In this document: piece by piece, positions 15,623 to 24,385 of the stretch | Layout: every line of letters begins with the position of its first letter | How positions within the stretch are numbered: position 1 is the stretch's first letter | Origin: Urinicoccus timonensis | Lineage (GTDB): Bacteria > Bacillota > Clostridia > Tissierellales > Peptoniphilaceae | NCBI RefSeq assembly: GCF_900232945.1 | Contig: NZ_OCTU01000001.1 | Span: 504,977-568,976, forward strand | Direction of reading: 5' to 3' | Length of the DNA stretch: 64,000 nucleotides | The notes under the pieces: model-generated | Database searches by the model: none | What the model was told of the DNA's origin: nothing | The model's input: the letters and a program-made list of their open reading frames with translations, nothing else | Made by a program: the position numbers and the translations under genes

Positions 15623-16918
15623 ATGAAAACTCTTCGTAAAAAATACTTAATTCCATTGACATCCTGTCTTGTCTTGGGTCTAGTGAGCCCGGTTTTGGCC
15701 CACCCCTTCCATGATGTGGACCACCATTGGGCCAAGGATCAAATTGTCTGGGCCTATGATAAGGGAATTGTTTCCGGAGTCAATGCCAACCATTTCTCTC
15801 CAGATGCTACCATCTCCAAGGGTGAATTTTACCGGATGGTCAACCAATACTTTGGCTTGACCCGTAAGGCCGACATCCACTTTACCGACGTAACACCCAA
15901 CATGTGGTTTTATGAGGATGTCCGTAAGGCTGTGGCCTTTGGCTACATTTCCGACTATACCGGAACCCTCCAAGCCATGTCTGCCATTAGCCGGGATGAG
16001 GCTGCAAGAATCCTAGGCAAGGTCTACAACCTTTCTGCCCAACCCGATGCAGCTAGAGACTTTTCCGACAGGGACCTCATCCGGAACCCTGGAGAAGTTG
16101 GAGCTCTTGTTCAAAAGGGCATCATGGTGGGAAAACCCAACAAGGAATTTGACCCCGCTGGATTTTTAACCCGGGCTGAATTTTCCGTCGTCTTAAAGGC
16201 TGCCAACGACAAGTTGGGAAGTCAATATGTCCCCTCTCCAGCCACCAGCAGTCAAACCACCACAAGTAAGGACAAGTTGGGCTATGCCCTAGATGCTAGC
16301 GAATACAATATCTTCAAAGATAAGATGCTAACCAAGGGCTACAGTCTGGACCAAGTTAAGGACCTTTGGGACCGGGGTTACCGTAACCCAGATAAAATTG
16401 ACCAAAGAACCGGAACCAGCTGGACCAATTGGGCTAGCTACAATGACTTCTACCGTTACTATCGAGGTCTAGGCTATAGTGAAAAGCAAGTTGAAGACCT
16501 TTGGAACAAGGAAGCTGGCCGCTATTCCTATTGGTATCGTAACTTTGCCAACTACGACGATTTTTACAACTACTACAAGGGTCGAGGCTATTCAAATGAC
16601 CAAATCCTCCATTTTTGGAACAATGGAAAAGACCCCTTAAACTTCTTCCCTAGCAACCGCTCCTATACAGACTACCGGGACTTCTACCGCTACTACAAGG
16701 ACCGGGGTTACAGCAATAAAGAGATTGATGATCTATGGAATCAAGGCTATGGTCGGTATTATGACTATAGAGATTACTTTAGAAGTTATGATGAGTTTTA
16801 TAACTACTTCAAGGGAAGGTATAGCGAATCAACCATTAAGGACATGTGGAATAGTGGAAACTATCGCCTAAATCCCTCTGTAGATTTGGATGGCCATATT
16901 CGTTGGCAATTTAAATAA
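15623..16918 (+). CDS. SLH-anchored surface protein with tyrosine-rich tandem repeats
   Basis: 431 residues behind an AGGAGG site. It has a signal peptide (1-26, cleaved after VLA), three SLH units (about 28-78, 86-136 and 146-196) that anchor it to the wall, and a short S/T-rich linker. Residues 228-412 contain five copies of a motif like YxDFYxYYKxRGYSxxxIxDLW (about 228, 272, 311, 350 and 389), repeating every 39-44 residues. The repeats are extremely rich in Y, D, N and W, and I recognise no family. A Fur-like box upstream suggests iron-repressed expression. A large palindromic terminator follows. It may bind a metal, haem or glycan, but this is not shown by the sequence. Confidence 0.85.
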   Translation: MKTLRKKYLIPLTSCLVLGLVSPVLAHPFHDVDHHWAKDQIVWAYDKGIVSGVNANHFSPDATISKGEFYRMVNQYFGLTRKADIHFTDVTPNMWFYEDVRKAVAFGYISDYTGTLQAMSAISRDEAARILGKVYNLSAQPDAARDFSDRDLIRNPGEVGALVQKGIMVGKPNKEFDPAGFLTRAEFSVVLKAANDKLGSQYVPSPATSSQTTTSKDKLGYALDASEYNIFKDKMLTKGYSLDQVKDLWDRGYRNPDKIDQRTGTSWTNWASYNDFYRYYRGLGYSEKQVEDLWNKEAGRYSYWYRNFANYDDFYNYYKGRGYSNDQILHFWNNGKDPLNFFPSNRSYTDYRDFYRYYKDRGYSNKEIDDLWNQGYGRYYDYRDYFRSYDEFYNYFKGRYSESTIKDMWNSGNYRLNPSVDLDGHIRWQFK

Positions 16919-16923
16919 AAGAA

Positions 16924-16981
16924 AAAAGCACGATATAAAATTGGGGAGGTTTGAACCTCCCCAATTTTATATCGTGCTTTT
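16924..16981. terminator. bidirectional terminator
   Basis: A perfect inverted repeat with a stem of about 27 bp, pairing from AAAAGCACGATATAAAATTG through GGGAGGT. It is followed by TGTTTTT on the plus strand. It ends the Tyr-repeat gene and could also stop transcripts coming from the opposite ABC operon. Confidence 0.85.
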
Positions 16982-17097
16982 GTTTTTAATTTGTCTTATA
17001 TATATTTTTTAATGGAGTAACCTTTTTATTATTATAGATATTGCATGCTTACAGCAATTAAATAACCCTAATTCTTTATACTTAATTAGTTTTCAAG

Positions 17098-17841
17098 TTA
17101 TTTTAATATAACTATTTTTCTACTATGATAATCAATAATATCTAGTTCTGTTTCGAAAGCCTTCTCTAAATTATCTATAGTTAAGACATTTTTGGGTACA
17201 CCAAAACTTAGTATATCTGTATTTTTAAGGATTAATATTTTGTCAGCATACATAGATGCAATATTTATGTCATGAACAGTCATAAGTATTGTAACTTTCT
17301 TTTCTTCAGCAATGTGTTTTAATAATTCCATTGTTTGTTTTTCATATTTTAAGTCTAATGCACTGGTAGGTTCATCTAATAACAAAACTTTTGGATTTTG
17401 CGCTAAAGCTCTAGCTATAATAACTCTTTGACGTTCTCCTCCTGAAAGTTGATGAACCATTTTCCCGGCAAATTTTTCAATTTGAAAATTCTTAAATAAT
17501 TGATCTAAATCTTCATCTCTTTGTTTCTTTGGAGTATTTTGTTGGCCCAAACGTATATACTCATACACTAAAATTCCAAAATTTGTTTCTATAGATTGTG
17601 GTACATATGAAATATATTTTGCTCTTTCTTTTATTGATAATTTTTTTAAATCTATATCCCCATACTTTATACTTTCTGCTCCCTTTAAAATCATTAGTAT
17701 ATTCTTTAATAGCGTTGTTTTTCCAGTTCCATTCGGACCGATAATCGCCATTATTTCTCCATCATTAATTTCAAAATTTATGTTTCTTAATACTTTTTGA
17801 TTTCCATAAGAAAAATTGATATTTTTTACTACTAAAGGCAT
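17098..17841 (-). CDS. iron/siderophore ABC transporter ATPase (FecE-like)
   Basis: 247 residues. Walker A is GPNGTGKTT, signature LSGGERQRV, Walker B VLLLDEPTSALD and switch His in MTVHD. The Q-loop region (YISYVPQS) is typical of the FecE/FhuC branch. It overlaps the permease stop by one base (TAATG). It energises a FecCD-type permease for ferric siderophore or haem uptake. The surrounding 17-21 kb stretch is visibly richer in A and T than its neighbours, suggesting acquisition by transfer. Confidence 0.9.
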   Translation of the reverse strand: MPLVVKNINFSYGNQKVLRNINFEINDGEIMAIIGPNGTGKTTLLKNILMILKGAESIKYGDIDLKKLSIKERAKYISYVPQSIETNFGILVYEYIRLGQQNTPKKQRDEDLDQLFKNFQIEKFAGKMVHQLSGGERQRVIIARALAQNPKVLLLDEPTSALDLKYEKQTMELLKHIAEEKKVTILMTVHDINIASMYADKILILKNTDILSFGVPKNVLTIDNLEKAFETELDIIDYHSRKIVILK

Positions 17842-18878
17842 TAGACACCTCTTTTTCTTAAAACTTGTATTAGAAAAATGGGAACTCCAATAAAAGAAAT
17901 TATAATCCCTACCGGTATAACAACAGGTGCCAAAATTAATCTCCCTATTGTATCCGATATTAATAATAAAATGCTCCCCACTATCATAGACAACGGTATT
18001 AAAAACTTATAGATATTACCAACCAAACTTCTACTGATATGTGGCGCTGCCAATCCTACAAACCCTATAATTCCTGTAAAACTGATGATTGACGCTGTAA
18101 TTAATGTAGCCAATATGTTTACCAATAGCCTTAGAATTTTTGTATTGACTCCCATGGATGTTGCCGTTTCATCATTGTTCATAGATAATATACTCAATTT
18201 ATTGTTACAAATCATCAAAATAATGATTGATGGGATGCAGACAATCAAAACAATTTTACAATGCAACCAAGTGGCACTATTAATAGAGCCAAAACTCCAA
18301 TTAACTACACTTGCCAATTTGGCATCATCAGCTACAAACTATACAGTTGTGGCTAAAGCCTGAAACAAATAATTTACTGCAATTCCAGATAAAACTATAA
18401 CATGAGATTTATATCCAAATCTACTGGCCAATAGAAAAATAAGAAAAGACGCAAATAGTGCAAATAAAAAAGCATTTGAAACAATTCCCATGTTTGAATT
18501 GGAAAAAAAACTAAACCCGAAGACAATAGCTAATGAAGCACCAAATCCTGCTGCTGAAGAAATACCCGTTGTAAAGGGGCTCACCATTGGATTCCCAGTA
18601 ATCCCTTGCATGATAGATCCGGCTACTGCTAATCCACTTCCTGCAAGAATCGCTAATAAGGTCCTCGGCAATCTAAGACTAAAAATTATTTTTTCGGCCT
18701 GTGCCAATTCTTTGCCATTTAATGCTTTTATTATTGTATCAAGTACCATCGACATTGTTGAATTTGTTACACCAAGAGAGCTAGTATAGAATGATATAAG
18801 GATTAATATTAAAAAAGAGAGGATAAGAAGAATCCATCTCTTAGCCTCTCTTTTTCTAACAAGATTAGATATAGACAT
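17841..18878 (-). pseudogene. FecCD-type iron ABC permease interrupted by an amber codon
   Basis: One continuous reading frame of about 345 codons encodes a full-length FecCD permease except for a TAG at 18341-18339. Upstream lie 179 residues including GSGLAVAGSIMQGITGNPMV, the usual helix 2-3 motif. Downstream the frame resumes at once with FVADDAKLASVVNWSFGSIN and the typical GIIGFVGLAAPHISR and GRLILAPVVIPVGI motifs. There is no frameshift. Family members have a polar residue, often Q or K, at this place, so a CAG to TAG change is the simplest history. A TTG 24 bases downstream could restart translation of the second half. The flanking ATPase and binding protein are intact. Confidence 0.8.
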
Positions 18879-18880
18879 TC

Positions 18881-20011
18881 CTACTCCTTTTCTAACTCAT
18901 CAGCCGTATAAAAATGTCCATCAATATTTTTAAATCCTTGAAAATCTTCCATCCAAGCTCTAAAAACTTCATAAGGATCTAAATCGGGAACTAGATCGGG
19001 ATACATCCATTTTGCAATAAACATTGTTCCTACTAGTTTTGATGCACCACCATGACTAAACTGAGTCATAAAATAAATATCATTATTTTTTACAGCCTTA
19101 ATATCCGACCAGCCTGGTCTTGATTTAATTTCTTCCAGTTTTTCCTTAAACTGTTCTTTTCGAGGTGGTGTGTACAAACCAGTTCCACTCATTGCATCAT
19201 CAGCTGTTAGAAATTTTATTATAACATCGGGATTTCTATTGATGACTTCTTCTGGGTTTATTTCATTAATGTTAATATTTTCATAGTTTTCACTAAATAT
19301 GTTTTTAGCTCCAGCTAATTTTTGCATATTGAAGAAATAATCTCCAGGAATGGTTGATTGAAAGTCTGTTACTTGTTCTAAATACAAGGTTTTTTGCTTG
19401 TCTTCCGGTACTCTTGCTTTAATGTATTCTAATTTATCATTGAAATAGTCATAAAATTTTTTAGCTGTTTCTTCAGTACCAAACATTTTGCCTATATTTT
19501 CTACTTGGTTTTTAAAATCACTTGTATCATACCCAGATATAACAAACACCTTAATTCCAAATTCCTTAAGTTTGTTTTCTGCTTCTTCCCATGAACCGTT
19601 TGCAGGTAAAATAACAACTTGGGGATTTAATTCTACTATTTTTTCATAGTTTAAATCATTTCCCCCTTTACTTATTGTATTATTCGGATCAAATTCAGAC
19701 CAATACTCTCTATCTTGTGCTGTATTCATATCTACGGCTATTACTCTATCAATAGCCCCTGAAGCCCTAATTAGTTCTGAATTATATCGATTTGCTACAA
19801 CACATGTTTTCACAGGATAAGGTAGGGTAACTTTTCTTCCAACATTATCCGTCAATGTTATTTCTTTCTTTTCATCATTAGCTGCGGATTTTGATTCCTC
19901 CGCATTGATGTTTTCTTTGTTTTGACTCACATTTTTATTGCAACCAATGGCAATAAAGGAAGTCATACAAATAAGAACAAATAATAGCAAGCATTTAGTC
20001 GTTTTTTTCAT
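18881..20011 (-). CDS. iron ABC transporter substrate-binding lipoprotein (FecB/FepB-like)
   Basis: 376 residues with a lipoprotein signal (SFIAIGCNK, Cys24), a short polar linker and a class III periplasmic-binding fold. It opens with ITLTDNVGRKVTLPYPVKTCVV and shows the characteristic YEKIVELNPQVVILP and EVINRNPDVIIKF segments. AAGGAG precedes the ATG. It delivers a ferric siderophore or related chelate to the neighbouring permease. Its final 50 residues (YPDLVPDLDPYEVFRAWMED) are typical of the methanogen- and clostridia-type iron binding proteins. Since the permease is broken, it may now serve another permease or none. Confidence 0.88.
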   Translation of the reverse strand: MKKTTKCLLLFVLICMTSFIAIGCNKNVSQNKENINAEESKSAANDEKKEITLTDNVGRKVTLPYPVKTCVVANRYNSELIRASGAIDRVIAVDMNTAQDREYWSEFDPNNTISKGGNDLNYEKIVELNPQVVILPANGSWEEAENKLKEFGIKVFVISGYDTSDFKNQVENIGKMFGTEETAKKFYDYFNDKLEYIKARVPEDKQKTLYLEQVTDFQSTIPGDYFFNMQKLAGAKNIFSENYENININEINPEEVINRNPDVIIKFLTADDAMSGTGLYTPPRKEQFKEKLEEIKSRPGWSDIKAVKNNDIYFMTQFSHGGASKLVGTMFIAKWMYPDLVPDLDPYEVFRAWMEDFQGFKNIDGHFYTADELEKE

Positions 20012-20504
20012 AAGGCGCTCCTTAAAAATATTTTTTAGTGAGTCTATCCTCCATTACATTAAGTAAACACTTTCACCAAAATGATGTAACATCTAATTTA
20101 TAACCCCTAAATAAAATTAGATATCGTTTCTAAATACATTTTATAGTACAACATCTGCTTTAAACCTTTGCAAGTTATTTCTATCTATTTATATTTATTT
20201 GAAAATATAGTCCTTTACTATAACTGGTTCACCGCAGATAAAAAATAAAAACGTTATCTATGGGAGATGATAAAATTAAAATCAATCTAAGTAAAATAAA
20301 TATTGTAATGCCTGGGTGATTTTGTCCTATGATACAGATTGATGTTCACCTAAGTTTTATTGAATATTAATTCGAGACTTCGATAAGATTGTTTTAGCGT
20401 CATATTTTTATTAGAAAATCTGAAGTGTTTTTTGTTGTACTTAAACTATCAGTTCAAGATATAAAATATCTATTATAAATTTATTTCTACAGCAACTATC
20501 TTAT
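20012..20504. other. AT-rich intergenic region, no feature recognised
   Basis: About 490 very AT-rich bases between the iron-binding-protein gene and the IS200 element. I see no open reading frame, riboswitch or strong promoter. The promoter of the iron operon should lie near 20020-20120, but no clear Fur box was found. Confidence 0.4.
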
Positions 20505-20512
20505 AAAATCAT

Positions 20513-20535
20513 AACCACCCGTAAAACGGGTGGTT
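20513..20535. repeat. IS200 end hairpin
   Basis: AACCACCCG / CGGGTGGTT around a short A-rich loop, followed by a second small hairpin (GGGCTATAAGCCC). The same pair of hairpins, with different bases, is at 63871-63893. Confidence 0.6.
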
Positions 20536-20649
20536 TGATCACGGGCTATAAGCCCAAGTATTACCAACCAGCGTCTCAAGGCGCTGGTTTTCACTTTGTT
20601 CAAACCTTATTGTTTTTGCCTCTTTAGCCTGCCCTTAAAGGGCTTTACT

Positions 20650-21108
20650 TCATCTTCTCTTGAATGGATCTTCGTATTCTTTTACACTTAATTTATCCAT
20701 TGCTATGTCGTGTTGCTCTTGCTCTCTTATATACTTTGCTATTGTTTGTTCATTCAATCCTACCGTACTTACATAATATCCCTCTGCCCAAAAATGTCTG
20801 TTTCCAAATTTGTATTTTAGGTTTGCATGCTTGTCAAACATCATTAGTGCACTTTTTCCTTTCAAGTATCCCATGAAACTTGACACTGATATTTTTGGGG
20901 GAATACTAACTAGCATATGCACATGGTCTGGCATTAAATGTCCTTCTATTATTTCGACTCCTTTATATTTGCATAATGTTCTAAATATTTCTCCCAAACT
21001 GTCTCGGTATTGATTAAAAACAATTTTTCGTCTATACTTTGGTGTAAAGACAATATGATATTTACACATCCATTTTGTGTGTGATAATGAATTTGCCTTT
21101 TGAACCAT
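20650..21108 (-). CDS. tnpA: IS200/IS605-family transposase TnpA
   Basis: 152 residues, the usual length. It has the HUH metal-binding motif (His62 and His64 in PDHVHMLV) and the catalytic tyrosine at about Tyr126 (IAKYIREQEQ). These single-strand transposases cut and join at hairpin-marked ends. The gene appears complete. GAGGTG lies upstream of the ATG. Confidence 0.93.
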   Translation of the reverse strand: MVQKANSLSHTKWMCKYHIVFTPKYRRKIVFNQYRDSLGEIFRTLCKYKGVEIIEGHLMPDHVHMLVSIPPKISVSSFMGYLKGKSALMMFDKHANLKYKFGNRHFWAEGYYVSTVGLNEQTIAKYIREQEQHDIAMDKLSVKEYEDPFKRR

Positions 21109-21189
21109 TTAAATCACCTCTTCATTATTTTAGGTCTGAACAACTCTATTATAATACTGAGGTGATTTTTTGGTATAACCTTTTGTTTC

Positions 21190-21208
21190 CTACCCGCATA
21201 GCGGGTAG
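21190..21208. repeat. IS200 opposite-end hairpin
   Basis: CTACCCGC / GCGGGTAG around ATA, followed by a second palindrome (GCACGCGTTGCGTGC) at about 21220-21234. Confidence 0.55.
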
Positions 21209-21260
21209 TTTTTTGTTTCGCACGCGTTGCGTGCTCAACTGACTAAAGTCATCAATAAAA

Positions 21261-21286
21261 AAAGAGACCTGGTTTCAGGTCTCTTT
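21261..21286 (-). terminator. terminator of the htrA-like gene
   Basis: AAAGAGACCTG / CAGGTCTCTTT with a 4-base loop and a run of seven T on the minus strand. Confidence 0.8.
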
Positions 21287-21315
21287 CCATACCGGCTCCT
21301 TTTGGAGTCGGTTTT

Positions 21316-22560
21316 TTATTGGCCAAAAAAGGAGCCGCCAAAGTTCGGTACTTGGTCTTGTAGCTGGTCTTGGCTTTTAGTCCTTTTTTGAAGGTCTTGA
21401 CTTTCTTGGAAGGTCACTTCTGCCTCCCTTTCTTTTTTATTACGGATATACTTAATTTTAACCTTGTCCCCTAACTTGTAGGAATACATCAGTTTTTTCA
21501 GACTATTGGTATCTTTAATGGCCTGATCTCCCAATTGGGTAATGATATCTCCTTGTCTTAGGCCGGCCTCAGCTGCTGCCCCACCAGGATAGACATCCAT
21601 GACAAAGGCCCCTTCCTTGACTCCCAGCTTGACCCGGTAGTGGTCTTCCACCGTTTCAGGATTGGCTACCACAACACCCAAGCTGACACTTTTAAAGCTG
21701 CCTGTTTGGATGACTTGGTCAAGAATGGGCTTTAGGGTGTTGATGGGGATAGAGAAGCCCAGACCTTCTGCTGAAGAAATCTTGGCTGTGTTAATCCCAA
21801 TGACTTGGCCTTGGCTATTAAAGAGGGGTCCACCGGAGTTTCCTTCATTAATAGAGGCGTCGGTTTGAATTAAGCCATCAATATAGTTGCCTTGGCCAGA
21901 CCCTACAGACCGGTTCAAGCCTGAAATGATTCCCTTGGTGACAGATCTTTGTAGGTCCAGGCCCAGGGGGTTTCCAATGGCAATGGCTGGTTCTCCAATG
22001 GCGATCTTGTCAGAATCCCCCAGGTCTACAGGAGAAAGGTCTTTCTTGGCATTGACCTTTAAAATGGCCAGGTCCAAGCTGGGATCCTCCCATAGGACTT
22101 GGGCTTCCTCTTGGGACCCATCATTGAAGAGGGCGGTGACTGTATTCTTAGTCCGGTTGGCCACAACGTGGGCATTGGTTACGATATAGCCCTTTTTATC
22201 TACGATAAAACCAGATCCCGACCCCTTGACAGCCATAGGGCCGAAAAAGGTGTTTTGAACACTTTCTGTGGTAATTCCCACCACTGAATCCATGGCCTTG
22301 GCCGCTACTGCCTGGCCAATACTGGCATCATCGGAAGCCTGGATTTGAATTTTTTGCCCAGGAGCTGGACTAGTTCCGGTCATGGCTGGGGGTCTTAGGG
22401 CATTCATAAGACCCGCCCCTACCAGACCTCCTACTAGGGAGCAAACCAAGGCCAAGGCAATGGTCCCTCGTCTTTGTTTCTTTTTATCTTTTTTTCTTTG
22501 CCTGTAGGCTGCTGCCTCCAGGTCATAATAGTCTTGGTTTTTTAATGGTTCTCGGTCCAT
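21316..22560 (-). CDS. HtrA/DegP-like serine protease (S1C) with PDZ domain
   Basis: 414 residues. It has a short cytoplasmic, basic N-terminus, one membrane anchor (about 32-56), a trypsin-like protease domain with the triad His131 (TNAHVV), Asp163 (DPSLDLAILKV) and Ser242 (GNSGGPL), and one PDZ domain (about 290-395, with GGAAAEAGLRQGDIITQLG). It acts outside the membrane on misfolded exported proteins. Given the many large surface proteins in this window, it is a plausible quality-control partner. The start has AAGGAG 6 bases before the ATG. It is transcribed alone. Confidence 0.93.
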   Translation of the reverse strand: MDREPLKNQDYYDLEAAAYRQRKKDKKKQRRGTIALALVCSLVGGLVGAGLMNALRPPAMTGTSPAPGQKIQIQASDDASIGQAVAAKAMDSVVGITTESVQNTFFGPMAVKGSGSGFIVDKKGYIVTNAHVVANRTKNTVTALFNDGSQEEAQVLWEDPSLDLAILKVNAKKDLSPVDLGDSDKIAIGEPAIAIGNPLGLDLQRSVTKGIISGLNRSVGSGQGNYIDGLIQTDASINEGNSGGPLFNSQGQVIGINTAKISSAEGLGFSIPINTLKPILDQVIQTGSFKSVSLGVVVANPETVEDHYRVKLGVKEGAFVMDVYPGGAAAEAGLRQGDIITQLGDQAIKDTNSLKKLMYSYKLGDKVKIKYIRNKKEREAEVTFQESQDLQKRTKSQDQLQDQVPNFGGSFFGQ

Positions 22561-22708
22561 TTTTTCTCCTTCCTTTCTTTATTGTCTTCATGATAGCTTT
22601 TAAATATGAAATTTTTGTGAAAAGAACCTGTTCTTTAACTTAAGATGTCTAAGGTCTAGATATTTATTATCAAATTTGGGTATAAGTAATATGAAAGGAA
22701 GGGATTAA

Positions 22709-23227
22709 ATGCTTAAAGATACCATTATAAAGCGTAGAACGGTTCGCCGTTTCACCGATGAAAAAATGCCCCTGGAAACACTAAAAGAACTTTTGATGTA
22801 TGCCTCCATGGCTCCATCCAACGCCAATGCCCACCCAGTTGAGTTTATTGTCGTAAGCGAAAAGGAAGACATGGACTACCTGGCTGCCATGGACCGCTTT
22901 GGTGCCAAACATCTGGCTGACGCCCCCCTGGCTGTTTTAATTGTTGCCAATAAGGACGTTTGCAAGTATTGGGTCCAAGAAGCTGCCATGACGACTGCCT
23001 ACCTGGATCTTTTGGTCCAAGAAGAAGACTACCAATCCGGCTATCTCCCATTCCACGATAATACCACAGACAAGAATGCAGATGCCGAAGCTTATGTTCG
23101 GGACTACTTTAATATTCCTGATAATTACGGTGCCCTGGGTATCCTTACCATTGGGAAAAAGGACGAAAGAGTCCGGACCCGTAAGGAATTCCCCATTGAC
23201 GAAAAAATTCACGAAAACCGCTTTTAA
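22709..23227 (+). CDS. nitroreductase family protein
   Basis: 172 residues with the FMN-binding nitroreductase fold. It starts TIIKRRTVRRFTDEKMPLE, and APSNANAHPVEFIVV, ADAPLAVLIVANKD and YGALGILTIGKKDE follow in the usual order. These enzymes reduce nitro compounds, quinones or flavins with NAD(P)H. The physiological substrate is not known. It is a single gene, with GGAAGGG before the ATG and a terminator (23246-23285) after it. Confidence 0.88.
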   Translation: MLKDTIIKRRTVRRFTDEKMPLETLKELLMYASMAPSNANAHPVEFIVVSEKEDMDYLAAMDRFGAKHLADAPLAVLIVANKDVCKYWVQEAAMTTAYLDLLVQEEDYQSGYLPFHDNTTDKNADAEAYVRDYFNIPDNYGALGILTIGKKDERVRTRKEFPIDEKIHENRF

Positions 23228-23245
23228 AATCCTTTTTATTAAGAG

Positions 23246-23285
23246 AAAAGAAGCCATGGAAGACATCTCCAGGGCTTCTTTTTTT
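23246..23285 (+). terminator. terminator of the nitroreductase gene
   Basis: AAAAGAAGCC / GGCTTCTTTT with a 17-base loop, followed by TTT. Confidence 0.7.
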
Positions 23286-23423
23286 ATGACCACCTCCCCC
23301 TTCCTATAATCCAAGCCCCTTTCCATTTGCCAAGACCGTTCCCCTTATAAAAACAACCACTTACCAGAAAGGACTGGAAATCCAGTCCCTTCCTGCTAGA
23401 ATAATACTTGAAGGGAGGCTCTT

Positions 23424-23864
23424 ATGAATGTCGAAATCTTTATTGATGACCAGTACGAAGAAACCACTGTAAAAATTTATGCCAAGACCTATTCCAAGGA
23501 AATAGATTGGATCAAGGACCAGGTCCTGGGTCACCCCCAAGACAAGATTACAGCCTTTTCTGGCGACGATGTTGAAATTCTGGCCTACAGGGACATCCTC
23601 CGCTTTTATGGCCTGGATAACAAGGTCTATCTAGATACAATGAACAATACCTACACCACCCGCCTACGCCTTTACCAATTAGAAGACCGGCTGCCAAAAA
23701 AGCAATTCATTAAAATATCCCGGTCAGAAATTGTCAACCTGGACTATGTCAAGAGCTTGGACTTATCCTTTTCCGGAACCATTGCCTTGGAATTAAAAAA
23801 TGGTCAAGTAACCTATGTTTCCAGAAGAAGTCTAAAAAATTTTAAAGAAGCCCTTGGGCTTTAG
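23424..23864 (+). CDS. LytTR-domain DNA-binding regulator
   Basis: 146 residues without a receiver domain. The C-terminal half is a LytTR domain (DVEILAYRDILRFYGLDNKVYL, then KQFIKISRSEIVNLDYVKSL). Stand-alone LytTR proteins of this kind are usually encoded next to a DUF3021 membrane protein, as here, and the pair often controls its own operon or a nearby transporter. GGGAGG precedes the ATG. An inverted repeat GGACTGG / CCAGTCC at about 23371-23388 upstream may be part of its control region. Confidence 0.88.
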   Translation: MNVEIFIDDQYEETTVKIYAKTYSKEIDWIKDQVLGHPQDKITAFSGDDVEILAYRDILRFYGLDNKVYLDTMNNTYTTRLRLYQLEDRLPKKQFIKISRSEIVNLDYVKSLDLSFSGTIALELKNGQVTYVSRRSLKNFKEALGL

Positions 23865-23873
23865 GAGGTATGT

Positions 23874-24335
23874 ATGAAAACTCTACGAAAAATAATTCCA
23901 GCCTTTGTCCTGGGTGTGGGGATTGGAAGCTTAATGGAATGTCTTTTTAGCTTAATCTATGGCCAAGTTTTTATCGGGACTCCAGCCTTTATGGCATCCC
24001 ACCCCTCTCCAGTTTTTGTAAAAATCATCCAAACTCTTCTCTATGGAGGCTTTGGACTTGTCTCTCTTTTGGGAGAACAATTCTTCCCAAAGAAAAATAA
24101 TAAATCCCTCTTCAAGGCAACGGCCATCCACTTTCTTTTGATTTTTGCCTACTTCGTCTTTACTGGTTTTTACCTTCGTTGGTTCCCCAATACTCCCAGC
24201 GTCTTTATCTCCCTGGCTATCTTCATCCTGATTTATTTTGTCATCTGGATCTTGATTTACCTGGCTGAAAAAAGAAAAATCGAAGAAATGAACCGGGTCT
24301 TAGAAAGAAATCACAACCACCTGGTTGATGAATAA
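23874..24335 (+). CDS. DUF3021 family membrane protein
   Basis: 153 residues with four predicted membrane helices (about 6-28, 45-65, 82-102 and 113-135) and a charged C-terminal tail. It starts 9 bases after the LytTR gene with GGAGG in between. DUF3021 proteins are the regular membrane partners of LytTR regulators and probably inhibit or sense for them; the signal is unknown. Confidence 0.85.
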   Translation: MKTLRKIIPAFVLGVGIGSLMECLFSLIYGQVFIGTPAFMASHPSPVFVKIIQTLLYGGFGLVSLLGEQFFPKKNNKSLFKATAIHFLLIFAYFVFTGFYLRWFPNTPSVFISLAIFILIYFVIWILIYLAEKRKIEEMNRVLERNHNHLVDE

Positions 24336-24351
24336 GACTTCCCTATTGATA

Positions 24352-24377
24352 AAAAACCACCCCCAGGGGTGGTTTTT
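24352..24377. terminator. bidirectional terminator
   Basis: AAAAACCACCCC / GGGGTGGTTTTT between the convergent DUF3021 and carboxypeptidase genes, with T and A runs on both sides. Confidence 0.85.
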
Positions 24378-24385
24378 CTTTGCTC

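Larger units (their letters stand above)
20505..21255 (-). mobile_element. IS200/IS605-family insertion element (tnpA only)
   Basis: A single Y1 transposase gene flanked by imperfectly palindromic ends rather than inverted repeats. The 3' side carries hairpins at 20513-20535, 20574-20597 and further short ones, and the 5' side carries hairpins at 21190-21208 and about 21220-21234. The ends are approximate because IS200 elements make no target duplication. No tnpB is attached. A similar hairpin arrangement begins at about 63866. Confidence 0.75.

Noticed and set aside
20012..20504. Riboswitch or Fur box before the iron ABC operon
   Set aside because: No aptamer core or palindrome with a good match was found.
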